From: Alsobacter metallidurans
Lineage (GTDB): Bacteria; Pseudomonadota; Alphaproteobacteria; Rhizobiales; Beijerinckiaceae
Assembly (NCBI RefSeq): GCF_014636935.1
Contig: NZ_BMES01000003.1
Span: forward strand, 248,001 to 312,000
Direction of reading: 5' to 3'
DNA length: 64,000 nt
Shown here: positions 30,692 through 38,134 of the stretch, piece by piece
Layout of the letters: every line of letters begins with the position of its first letter
Position numbering within the stretch: the first letter of the stretch is position 1
Position numbers and translations under genes: made by a program
The notes under the pieces: model-generated
Databases searched by the model: none
The model's input: the letters and a program-made list of their open reading frames with translations, nothing else
What the model was told of the DNA's origin: nothing

Positions 30692-31560
30692 GCGACATCC
30701 CGCGCCATTCCACGCCGGCCCTCCACGCGCTCGCCCAGCTGGCCGAGCCGTCGCGCCCGCGCCTGGACGCGTCACGCATGGTGGCGGTGTTCGCGCATCC
30801 GGACGACGAGACGCTCGCGCTCGGCGCTCAGTTGTGCCGCCTCAAGGGGCTGCGGATCGTGATTGTCACCGACGGCGCCCCGCGCGACCTCGCGGATGCG
30901 GGCCGGCACGGCTTCGCGGACGCCGCCGCCTACGCGCAGGCCCGCCGCGAGGAGCTCGCCGCGGCGCTGCGCGAAGGCGACGCCGCGGATATGCAGGTGT
31001 CGTTCCTCAACGTGCCCGACCAGGGCGTCGCGCACGCGCTCGCGGATGTCGCCCGCCGCCTCGTCGCCGCACTGGGCGACGCCGACATCGTGATCACGCA
31101 CGCCTATGAGGGCGGCCACCCGGACCATGACGGCGTCGCCTTCGCGGCGCACGCGGCCGTACGCGCGGTCAACGCGCAGGGTCGGGCGGTGGAAATCATC
31201 GAGGCGCCATTCTACCGTCTCGGCGACGAGGGCGAATTCCAGCCCCAGCATTTCGAGCCGATCCCGGGCTCCGTCGCCGTGCAACTCGTGCTCGACCCCG
31301 AGGACGTGTCCCGCAAGGCACGCATGATCGCCGCCTACGCGACCCAGCACGAAACGCTGGCGCAGTTTCCGCTTCAGGCCGAGCGTTTCCGCAACGCGCC
31401 CGACTACGACTTCGGCGCACCGCCGAACGGCGGCCACATCCTCTACGAGCGCCACAGCTGGGGACTCGACGGCCCACAATGGCTCGCCAAAGTCGCCGCC
31501 GCCCGTCAGGAGCTCGGCCTCCCCGATCAAGCGCCGGACCCCACGGCGCCCGCCCCATGA
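30688..31560 (+). CDS. PIG-L family N-deacetylase
   Basis: 290 residues of the zinc-dependent PIG-L/MshB family, which removes N-acetyl from GlcNAc on inositol, lipids or antibiotics. Metal-binding AHPDDE is at 36-41 and the second motif HPDHD at 144-148. Sequence in between is standard (IVTDGAPRDL, VPDQGVAHALADV). With an inositol-phosphate synthase and GT4 enzymes in the same cassette, the closest functional analogues are MshB and GPI PIG-L. Starts with ATGA overlap; followed by a palindromic repeat and not by a coupled gene. Confidence 0.87.
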   Translation: MSDIPRHSTPALHALAQLAEPSRPRLDASRMVAVFAHPDDETLALGAQLCRLKGLRIVIVTDGAPRDLADAGRHGFADAAAYAQARREELAAALREGDAADMQVSFLNVPDQGVAHALADVARRLVAALGDADIVITHAYEGGHPDHDGVAFAAHAAVRAVNAQGRAVEIIEAPFYRLGDEGEFQPQHFEPIPGSVAVQLVLDPEDVSRKARMIAAYATQHETLAQFPLQAERFRNAPDYDFGAPPNGGHILYERHSWGLDGPQWLAKVAAARQELGLPDQAPDPTAPAP

Positions 31561-31576
31561 CGGCGCTGCGCCGCAG

Positions 31577-31757
31577 CCCACCCTCCCCTCGAGGGGGAGG
31601 GTCGACGGGCGAAGCCCGGCGGGGTGGGGTGCGGCCGGGGTTGGGCGCGCTCTCGCAGGATTTCTCTTTCAGACCGGCTGAACAGTTGGAGCTAAACGCC
31701 CGGAGCCACCCTACCCCGCCGCTGCGCGGCGACCCTCCCCCTCGAGAGGAGGGTGGG
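31577..31757. repeat. Long palindromic intergenic repeat (copy A)
   Basis: Left arm (31577-31630) begins CCCACCCTCCCCTCGAGG and runs through GACGGGCGAAGCCCGG to GGGGTGGGGT; right arm (31706-31757) is its imperfect reverse complement (ACCCCGCCGCTGCGCGGCGA, then CCCTCCCCCTCGAG). The arms are 75 bp apart. A second member lies at 45374-45534. It separates the deacetylase gene from the next glycosyltransferase. Such elements are common intergenic repeats in this order; a transcript could fold into a long hairpin and attenuate or stabilise the mRNA. Confidence 0.85.
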
Positions 31758-31807
31758 CCTGCGGCCTGCCTCGGCGCGCGCTGCGCCGCATTGGCGGGGC
31801 GACGGGC

Positions 31808-32866
31808 GTGACCGGGGCGATCCTCAGCGTGGCCTACCCGTTCGCGGCCGTGGGGCCGGATGCGGCGGGCGGGGCCGAGCAGGTGCTGTCGGCGGTGGAG
31901 AGCGCCATCGTGAGGTCGGGCCGGCGCTCGATCGTGATCGCCCAGGAGGGATCGAGGGTGGCGGGCGAATGCGTCGCGCTGCCGCGCGTCGACGCGGTGC
32001 TGACAGAGGCCGCCCGTGACGCGGTCCGGCGGCAATGCCGAACCGCGATCGAGGCCGTGGCGGCCCGCGAGGCGGTTGACCTCATCCATTTCCACGGGAT
32101 CGACTTCCCGTCCTACCGGCCCGATCTCGACGTTCCGATGCTCGCGACGCTGCATCTGCCAGCGGACTGGTACGACCCGTCGATCTTTCGGCCCGGCCCG
32201 CGTCCACTCTGGCTCAATCCGGTTTCGGCCACGCAGGCCGCCGCGTGCCCGTCTTCCGCCAACCTCCTCGCCCCGATCGAGAACGGCGTGCCGGTGGACC
32301 GGCTCCAGGCGATCCGCGTCAGGAAGCGCGATTTCGCGCTGGTGCTCGCCCGAATCTGCCCTGAAAAAGGTGTCCACCTCGCGATCGAGGCCGCCAGGGC
32401 GACCGACATCGACCTTGTGATCGCCGGCGAGGTCTTCGCCTATCCGGAGCACCAGCGCTATTTCGCCGACGAGATCGCGCCGAGGCTCGACAGCCGGCGC
32501 CGCTTCGTCGGGCCGGTCGGCTTCGCGCGCAAGCGCCGGCTCCTCCATGCGGCGCAATGCCTGCTGGTTCCGGCCCTCGTGGACGAGACCAGCTCGCTCG
32601 TGGCCCGCGAGGCCATCGCGTGCGGCACGGCCGTGGTGGCGTTCCGGCGCGGCGCCCTGCCGGAGGCGGTGCGGGACGGCGAAACGGGCTTTCTGGTGGA
32701 CGACGTCGCCGGCATGGCGGCCGCCATAGCGCGCGCCCGCGACATCGATCCCGAATGGGCCCGGGCCGTTGCGCGCGAACGCTTCTCGCTGGACGGCATG
32801 ACCGGTCGCTACCTCGGGCTCTACCGCGAACTGACCGCCGCACATCGGCGCCGGGGCGCCGCATGA
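31808..32866 (+). CDS. GT4-type glycosyltransferase
   Basis: 352 residues. N-terminal half has the loop YPFAAVGPDAAGGAEQVL, typical of GT4 acceptor domains; LARICPEKGVHLAIEAAR opens the donor domain, and E-TSSLVAR-E followed by ACGTAVVAFRRGALPEAV is the E-x7-E donor site. Shorter than the other GT4 enzyme of the cassette and not obviously its duplicate. Starts at GTG after the palindromic repeat, with only a weak ribosome site. Coupled by ATGA to the FemAB-like gene. Confidence 0.85.
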   Translation: MTGAILSVAYPFAAVGPDAAGGAEQVLSAVESAIVRSGRRSIVIAQEGSRVAGECVALPRVDAVLTEAARDAVRRQCRTAIEAVAAREAVDLIHFHGIDFPSYRPDLDVPMLATLHLPADWYDPSIFRPGPRPLWLNPVSATQAAACPSSANLLAPIENGVPVDRLQAIRVRKRDFALVLARICPEKGVHLAIEAARATDIDLVIAGEVFAYPEHQRYFADEIAPRLDSRRRFVGPVGFARKRRLLHAAQCLLVPALVDETSSLVAREAIACGTAVVAFRRGALPEAVRDGETGFLVDDVAGMAAAIARARDIDPEWARAVARERFSLDGMTGRYLGLYRELTAAHRRRGAA

Positions 32867-33870
32867 GCGCGCTGCAGGCCGAGATCATCCGGGACGAAGC
32901 CGCGCTTGCGGCGCTCGAACCGGCATGGCGCTCTCTTTGGCGGCGCTGCCCCGCCGCGACGCCCTTTCAATCGCCCGCCTGGCTTCGACCCTGGTGGGCG
33001 GTGTTCCATCCGGGCGCGCTCGCGACCGTGGCCGTGTGGGACGGCCCGGTTCTGGTCGCCCTCGCGCCGCTTTATCGCGAGAACGGCCCCGACGGCGGCC
33101 GCCTGCTGCCGGTTGGGATTTCGCTCTCCGACTTCTGCGACGTGCTGCTGGACCCCGCCTGCCCGGACGCCGCCGGCGCGCTGGGCGCCGCCACCGCGCG
33201 GATCGGCTTGCCGGTGCAATGGGTGGACCTGGCGCCCGACGCCGCCGGCTGGTCGGTCGCGACGCCGCCCGGCTGGAGCAACGAGAGCGGCCCCGGCGAA
33301 AGCTGCCCGGCGCTGGACCTCGACCGCGACCGCTCCACGGACGACTGCGGCCTGCCGCGCAGCATCCCGGCGACGCGCCGCCGGAAGACCCGCATGGCCC
33401 GCCACCGCGCCGAGCGGCGCGGTCCCATGCTGTTCGAGGACGCCGACGCGCTCGGCCCATCGGCTTTTCTGGACGCCTTGGCGCAGCTTCACGGCGCCCG
33501 CTGGCGCAGCCGGGGTGAAGCCGGCGTTCTGGACGACGCGACGGTGCGGGAATTCCACGCCCGCGCCCTGCCGCTGATGCTCGCCGAGGGGCTCGCCGAA
33601 ACCGCCTTGCTGCGCATCGGCGGCGCAATCGCGGGCGCTTATTACGGCTTCCAAGACGAACGCCGCTCCTACGCGTATGTGGGCGGGTTCGACCCCGTCT
33701 TCGCGCATGAAAGCCCCGGCGCGATCTTGCTCGGGCGCGCCATCGGGCGAGCGTCGGGACGCGGCGCCGCCTCGTTCTCGTTTCTGCGCGGCCAGGAGGC
33801 TTACAAATACGACTGGGGCGCGGTTGACCAGCCCAACAGCTGGCGGCGCGTGAGCCCGCCCCATGGCTGA
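32863..33870 (+). CDS. FemAB/BcsL-like GNAT-fold acyltransferase
   Basis: 335 residues. Two GNAT-like halves: AWRSLWRRCPAATPFQSPAWLRPWW opens the first; the second carries QLHGARWRSRGE, IAGAYYGFQDERRSYAYVGGFDP and the family end motif SFLRGQEAYKYDWG (lkGxExYKy type). Members occur in exopolysaccharide and PEP-CTERM clusters and are assumed to acylate sugars or transfer aminoacyl groups. In the mycothiol analogy this would sit in the place of MshD, but the two are not the same subfamily. Overlaps the next gene by 8 bp. Confidence 0.8.
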   Translation: MSALQAEIIRDEAALAALEPAWRSLWRRCPAATPFQSPAWLRPWWAVFHPGALATVAVWDGPVLVALAPLYRENGPDGGRLLPVGISLSDFCDVLLDPACPDAAGALGAATARIGLPVQWVDLAPDAAGWSVATPPGWSNESGPGESCPALDLDRDRSTDDCGLPRSIPATRRRKTRMARHRAERRGPMLFEDADALGPSAFLDALAQLHGARWRSRGEAGVLDDATVREFHARALPLMLAEGLAETALLRIGGAIAGAYYGFQDERRSYAYVGGFDPVFAHESPGAILLGRAIGRASGRGAASFSFLRGQEAYKYDWGAVDQPNSWRRVSPPHG

Positions 33871-34759
33871 CGCCTCGGCGCCGATCGCATCGGCTCTGGC
33901 CCGCGCAACCGCCGCGGGTTGCCCGCCCCATCTCGGGCTCATGCACCTCTTGATGGCGGCGCCGAGCGAGGCGGCGGCCCGGGACGCCCTGCGCGACGCC
34001 GTCGCGGCCCAGCCCGACGAGGCCGCGCGGACGCGGCTCGCCGCCGTGGAACGCTGCTGGGCCGAACGCCCACACGCATGGTCGACCATCCACGACGTGC
34101 TCGCACAGGCCCGGCACGACGCCCACGCGCTTTCGCCGCAAGCCGCCGTCGCCGAATGGGCGGGCGTGTTCGACAGCCTCGCGGCCAGCGCTCCGGACGC
34201 CGGCGTGGCGCTCTACGGGCTGGGCGACCCGGCGCTCACCGCGCAGGTCAGCCGCGAGCTGGTCGATGCGCTCCAACGCTGGGGCGCGCTGCGCGCGAAC
34301 GCGATTGTGCTGGATTTCGGCTGCGGCGTCGGCCGCCTCTCGGCGCTGATCGCCCCGCGTTGCCGCCGGCTGCTAGGCCTCGACGTGTCGGCCGGCATGG
34401 TCGCCGAGGCGCGCCGCCGCTGCGCCGCCCTGCCCAACGCCGCCTTCGCGCAGGCGAATGGCCGCGATCTTGAAGGCGTCGCCAACGCGTCCATCGATCT
34501 CGCGCTCGCCGTGGACGTGTTTCCATACCTCGTTCAGGCCGGCGGCGACCTCGCGCCCCGCATGGTGGACGAACTCGCCCGCACGCTCGCGCCGGGCGGC
34601 CGTCTCGTGCTCGCCAACCTGTCCTACCGAGGCGATGACGCCCGCGACGCGCACGACCTGGCCGCCTGGGCGACCGCCGCCGGCCTGACGCTGGATGGCG
34701 AGCCGGACCGGCCGTTCACGCTGTGGGACGGCCTTGTGTTTCGCCTGCGCAAAGCCTGA
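33863..34759 (+). CDS. Class I SAM-dependent methyltransferase with N-terminal helical domain
   Basis: 298 residues. The first ~110 residues are Ala-rich and helical without a recognised domain; SAM motif I is IVLDFGCGVGRLS (148-160), then LLGLDVSAGMVAEARRRC, and VDVFPYLVQAGG before the post-motif. Substrate unknown; cassette context suggests a sugar hydroxyl or carboxyl. Last gene of the glycan cassette; it ends 9 bp before the converging topoisomerase gene, with no visible terminator between them. Confidence 0.82.
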   Translation: MADASAPIASALARATAAGCPPHLGLMHLLMAAPSEAAARDALRDAVAAQPDEAARTRLAAVERCWAERPHAWSTIHDVLAQARHDAHALSPQAAVAEWAGVFDSLAASAPDAGVALYGLGDPALTAQVSRELVDALQRWGALRANAIVLDFGCGVGRLSALIAPRCRRLLGLDVSAGMVAEARRRCAALPNAAFAQANGRDLEGVANASIDLALAVDVFPYLVQAGGDLAPRMVDELARTLAPGGRLVLANLSYRGDDARDAHDLAAWATAAGLTLDGEPDRPFTLWDGLVFRLRKA

Positions 34760-34768
34760 ACGCGGCGC

Positions 34769-35971
34769 CTACGCGGCCGCGCGCTCGTCCTTCGGCTTGC
34801 GCCTGGCGCTCTTGCGGGCGGGCTTCTCGGCGACCGCCTCCACGGATTTCTCCAGCCGCGAGCGCAGGTCCTGCTTGAGCCGGCGCTGCAGCACCACCAG
34901 GATGGCGGCCTCCTCGGGCTTCATTTTCTCGAGATTGTCGCGCAGCTCGGCGTCGACCTCCTCCTCGATGCTCTCCACCAGCCCGCCGTCCAGATAGGCG
35001 TTGAACACCTCCGGATGCACGTAGCACTTGCGGCAGATCGTCGGCGTGTTGCCGAGCCGGATGGCGACGCGCTCCACCGCGGCCTTGATGGTCTTCTTGG
35101 TCCGGGCCTGGTTGTCCACGGTCTCGAACTCCCGCAGCGTCATGGCGGCCAGCACGGTGCCCGCCCAGGTGCGGAAATCCTTGGCCGTGATGTCCCGGCC
35201 GGTGGCTTCCTTGAGGTAGGCGTTCACGTCCGCCGAAGTGACGGGCTGGCGCTCGCCGTTTTCGTCGAAATACTGGAACAGGTGCTGGCCCGGGATGTCC
35301 TGGCAGGCCTTCACCAGCCGGGCAATGCGCCGGTCCTTCACCTTCAGCTTCCAGGTCTTGCCGCTCTTGCCCTTGAAGGCGAAGCGCAGCTCCTGGCCGT
35401 CGATCTTGACGTGCCGGTCCTGCAGCGTGGTGAGGCCGTAGCTCTTGTTCTGCTTCACGTAGTCGGCGTTGCCGACCCGGATCAGCGTGTTCTCCAGGAG
35501 CTGCACCACGGTGGCCAGCACCTTCTCGCGCGGCAGCCCGCGCTTGCCCATGTCGGCGTCGATGCGCTCGCGCAGCGCCGGCAGGCCTTTGGCGAACTCC
35601 AGCATGTGCTCGAACTTGTCGCTGTCGCGCACCTCGCGCCAGCGCGGGTGGTAGCGATACTGCTTGCGTCCCTTGTCGTCGCGCCCGGTCGCCTGGATGT
35701 GCCCGTTCGGATCCGGGCAGATCCATACGTCCGTATAGGCGGGCGGCACCGCGAGCTTGCGGATGCGCTCCAGCGTCTTGGGGTCGCGGATCGCCTTGCC
35801 GTCGAGGTCGAGATAGCTCACGCCCTTGCCGGATCTACGCCGCCGGAATCCCGGCTCCTCATCCGACACGTACACGAGGCCCGCCTGCTCGGCGGCCTCA
35901 CGCTGGGCCTCGTTGGTCGCCTGCTCGAGCGGGCTGGCGTCGTCGGGGAGTTCGGAGGGCTGGGAATCCAT
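34769..35971 (-). CDS. DNA topoisomerase IB
   Basis: 400 residues, eukaryote/poxvirus-type topoisomerase that relaxes supercoils through a 3'-phosphotyrosine. The N-terminal domain has LAVPPAYTDVWICPDPNGHIQ and GRKQYRYHPRWRE, hallmarks of bacterial TopIB; catalytic Arg165 is in LIRVGN, Lys and Arg follow in the FRTWAGT block (266-272), and the nucleophile is Tyr317 in CRKCYVHPEV. The C-terminus is Lys/Arg-rich. The ATG at 35971 gives a normal length; the frame is open upstream but enters the divergent PAP2 promoter region. Confidence 0.93.
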   Translation of the reverse strand: MDSQPSELPDDASPLEQATNEAQREAAEQAGLVYVSDEEPGFRRRRSGKGVSYLDLDGKAIRDPKTLERIRKLAVPPAYTDVWICPDPNGHIQATGRDDKGRKQYRYHPRWREVRDSDKFEHMLEFAKGLPALRERIDADMGKRGLPREKVLATVVQLLENTLIRVGNADYVKQNKSYGLTTLQDRHVKIDGQELRFAFKGKSGKTWKLKVKDRRIARLVKACQDIPGQHLFQYFDENGERQPVTSADVNAYLKEATGRDITAKDFRTWAGTVLAAMTLREFETVDNQARTKKTIKAAVERVAIRLGNTPTICRKCYVHPEVFNAYLDGGLVESIEEEVDAELRDNLEKMKPEEAAILVVLQRRLKQDLRSRLEKSVEAVAEKPARKSARRKPKDERAAA

Positions 35972-36061
35972 GGCGGGGGCGTCCACATTCGGTGTGGTGC
36001 AACCCCGCGGCGGGATCGCGGGTTCCCGGCGGGATCGTCGCAGCCCTCGCTTGCGGCGCAG

Positions 36062-36805
36062 ATGGAGCCTCCCTTGATTCTCGAACAGCTGCGCGACCGC
36101 TTCCGCCTCGAACTCGGCTCCGTTCTGGCCCTGTCCATCGTGGCGGCCGGGCTCTTCGCCTTCGTGAAGATCGCCGACGAGGTCGTGGAGGGCGACACCC
36201 ACGGCTTCGACCAGCGCATTCTCCTGGCCCTGCGGACGCCGGGCGACGCCGCCAACCCCATTGGTCCGCCCTGGCTGGAGGGCGTGATGCGCGACATCAC
36301 GGCCCTCGGCAGCGTCACCGTGCTGAGCTTCATCACAATCGCGGCGATCCTCTATCTCGTGATGGACGGCAAGCGCCACGCGGCCCTGTTCGCGGCTGTC
36401 TCTATTGGCGGCGGCACCCTGCTGTCCTTTGTGCTGAAGATCGGCTTCGATCGCCCGCGCCCGGCGCTGGTGGCCCACTTGGTGGATGTCCACACCCTCA
36501 GCTTTCCGAGCGGCCACGCGATGATGTCCGCGGTGGCCTACATCACGCTGGGCGCGCTGCTCGCACGGGTGAGCTCCAAGCGCCGCGTGAAAGCCTTCGT
36601 GGTGGCGCTTGGCCTCCTGCTGGCCGTCGCGATCGGCTGCAGCCGGGTCTATCTCGGCGTGCACTGGCCCACGGACGTGCTGGGCGGCTGGGCTGTCGGC
36701 TGCGCGTGGGCGATGCTGTGCTGGCAGCTCGCGCGCGTCCTGCAGCGGCGCGGCGCCGTCGAGCAGCCGTCCGAGGAGCAGTCCACCGGGCCGGCCACAA
36801 CCTGA
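36062..36805 (+). CDS. PAP2-superfamily membrane phosphatase
   Basis: 247 residues with about five to six hydrophobic helices. The three phosphatase motifs are complete: K126-x4-RP (KIGFDRPRP), PSGH at 149-152, and S194-R195 ... H201 ... D205 (SRVYLGVHWPTD). Such enzymes dephosphorylate lipid phosphates such as undecaprenyl pyrophosphate or phosphatidic acid, with the active site on the periplasmic side. Divergent from topoisomerase IB, 90 bp apart. Start ATG chosen by length and the neighbour's start; ribosome site weak. Confidence 0.88.
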   Translation: MEPPLILEQLRDRFRLELGSVLALSIVAAGLFAFVKIADEVVEGDTHGFDQRILLALRTPGDAANPIGPPWLEGVMRDITALGSVTVLSFITIAAILYLVMDGKRHAALFAAVSIGGGTLLSFVLKIGFDRPRPALVAHLVDVHTLSFPSGHAMMSAVAYITLGALLARVSSKRRVKAFVVALGLLLAVAIGCSRVYLGVHWPTDVLGGWAVGCAWAMLCWQLARVLQRRGAVEQPSEEQSTGPATT

Positions 36806-36888
36806 GATTGCGTTTCCGTCCGGCTTGGTAAGAAACAGGTAAACAATCGTGGTTACCAAAGAATGGAGATCCATTCCGAGGCTCAGCC

Positions 36889-37929
36889 ATGACGACCGTC
36901 TCCGAGTCTGCTCCCACCGCACCGGCGGGCGCCGAGGCCCCCCTGGACGCGGCCTCCGCCGCCCCCGAGGTCCGGCCCGAGCCGAAGCCTGAGCTCAATC
37001 CCGCGATCAAGCCCGAGCTCGCCAAGGCGCCCGTGCAGGAGGTGCCAAAAAGCGTGATCGCCGCGCAGACGGCCCTGATGCGCGCCCGCGCCAGGGCGAC
37101 CGCCGCCCATGTCAACGCCTCCTCGGCCCGGCGCTACGCCCCGGTGGCGGCCGGTCTCGCGGTCGCGCTCGCAGTCGGCGCCCTTGTGGGCGGCTTCGTG
37201 TCGCACAAGCTTCAGAACCGCGCGCTCACGGCCGCCCATCACGAGACCGAGCAGGTCCGCTCCGTCCTGGCGATGACGCAGTGGAAGGGAACCGGCGCCG
37301 TCGCCAATCCCCGCGACGCCCAGAAGCTCGCCTCGGACCTGCGCGGCCTGCGCGCCGCCGTTGACGTCGTGAAGGCTTCGGTGGACCGCACGGCCGGCTC
37401 GGACGAAATCCGCGCGCTCGAAAAGCGCGTCGCCACGCTGCGCGACAGCCTCGAAAAGTCGCGCGCCGAAACCGCCGTCGCGGTTGCGCAGATCGGCGCC
37501 CAGGCCGAGCGCGCCAAGGCGGACTCGGCCGGCGCCCTCGCGCAGGTCGCGGCCCAGATCGCCCGGCTCGAGCAGTTCGAGCGCGAACCCGCCGCCCGCA
37601 TCGCCGCCATCGCCGAAAAGCTCGACCGCGCCGATCGCCAGCGCGATCCCGTCACGACCGCGTCGATCGCGCCTGCGCCGGCCGCGGCGGCCGCCGCGCC
37701 GCCCGAAGCGCCTGTTGCTGCGGCCGCCAAGGCCCCCGCCAAGCCCGAATCCCTGAAGGGTTGGTCGGTGCGGGGCGTCTTCAACGGCATCGCCTTGCTG
37801 GAAGGCCCAGGGGGCCTCTACGAAGTCGCCCGCGGCGACGTTCTCCCGGGCATCGGCCGCGTCGACGCGATCGAGCGCATCGGCAAGAGCTGGACCGTGC
37901 AAACCAGCAAGGGCGTAGTGGGCGGCTGA
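36889..37929 (+). CDS. Alphaproteobacterial single-pass membrane protein with coiled coil
   Basis: 346 residues. Residues 1-80 are Pro/Ala/Glu-rich and cytoplasmic; RYAPVAAGLAVALAVGALVGGFV (~81-104) is the single membrane helix; ~130-250 is a heptad-rich coiled coil (ALEKRVATLRDSLEKSRAE); an Ala/Pro linker leads to a small C-terminal domain GWSVRGVFNGIALLEGPGGLYEV...GDVLPGIGRV conserved in this order. Its function is unknown to me. It sits alone between PAP2 and a degenerate repeat region. Confidence 0.75.
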   Translation: MTTVSESAPTAPAGAEAPLDAASAAPEVRPEPKPELNPAIKPELAKAPVQEVPKSVIAAQTALMRARARATAAHVNASSARRYAPVAAGLAVALAVGALVGGFVSHKLQNRALTAAHHETEQVRSVLAMTQWKGTGAVANPRDAQKLASDLRGLRAAVDVVKASVDRTAGSDEIRALEKRVATLRDSLEKSRAETAVAVAQIGAQAERAKADSAGALAQVAAQIARLEQFEREPAARIAAIAEKLDRADRQRDPVTTASIAPAPAAAAAAPPEAPVAAAAKAPAKPESLKGWSVRGVFNGIALLEGPGGLYEVARGDVLPGIGRVDAIERIGKSWTVQTSKGVVGG

Positions 37930-37964
37930 TCAGGGGCCCCGATCTGCGAGCGGGTTCCCCTCCC

Positions 37965-38075
37965 GTCATCGCCAGCGAAGCGCAACAGATTAGCTGAAGC
38001 TGGGCCAGTGAACGCGAGCCTCGCGCCCGGCGTCTGGAGTGCTTCGTCGCTTCGCTCCTCGCAAAAGGGGCGAGG
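37965..38075. repeat. Degenerate copy of the CGTCATTGCGAGC-GAAGCAATCC palindrome
   Basis: CCCGTCATCGCCAGCGAAGC near the left end and GCTTCGTCGCTTCGCTCCTCGC near the right end are decayed arms of the repeat seen intact at 40706-40788 and 48405-48496. Fills the gap between the coiled-coil gene and the converging chemoreceptor gene. Confidence 0.55.
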
Positions 38076-38134
38076 CGGCTCTCGCCGTTCCATGCGGCGC
38101 AAGCTCTGCCGATGTCGGCCCGAGGATCCGTGCC

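Noticed and set aside
31561-31807. Insertion sequence or transposon end in the glycan cassette
   Set aside because: Only a palindromic repeat without transposase or target duplication; the same element occurs elsewhere as an intergenic repeat.
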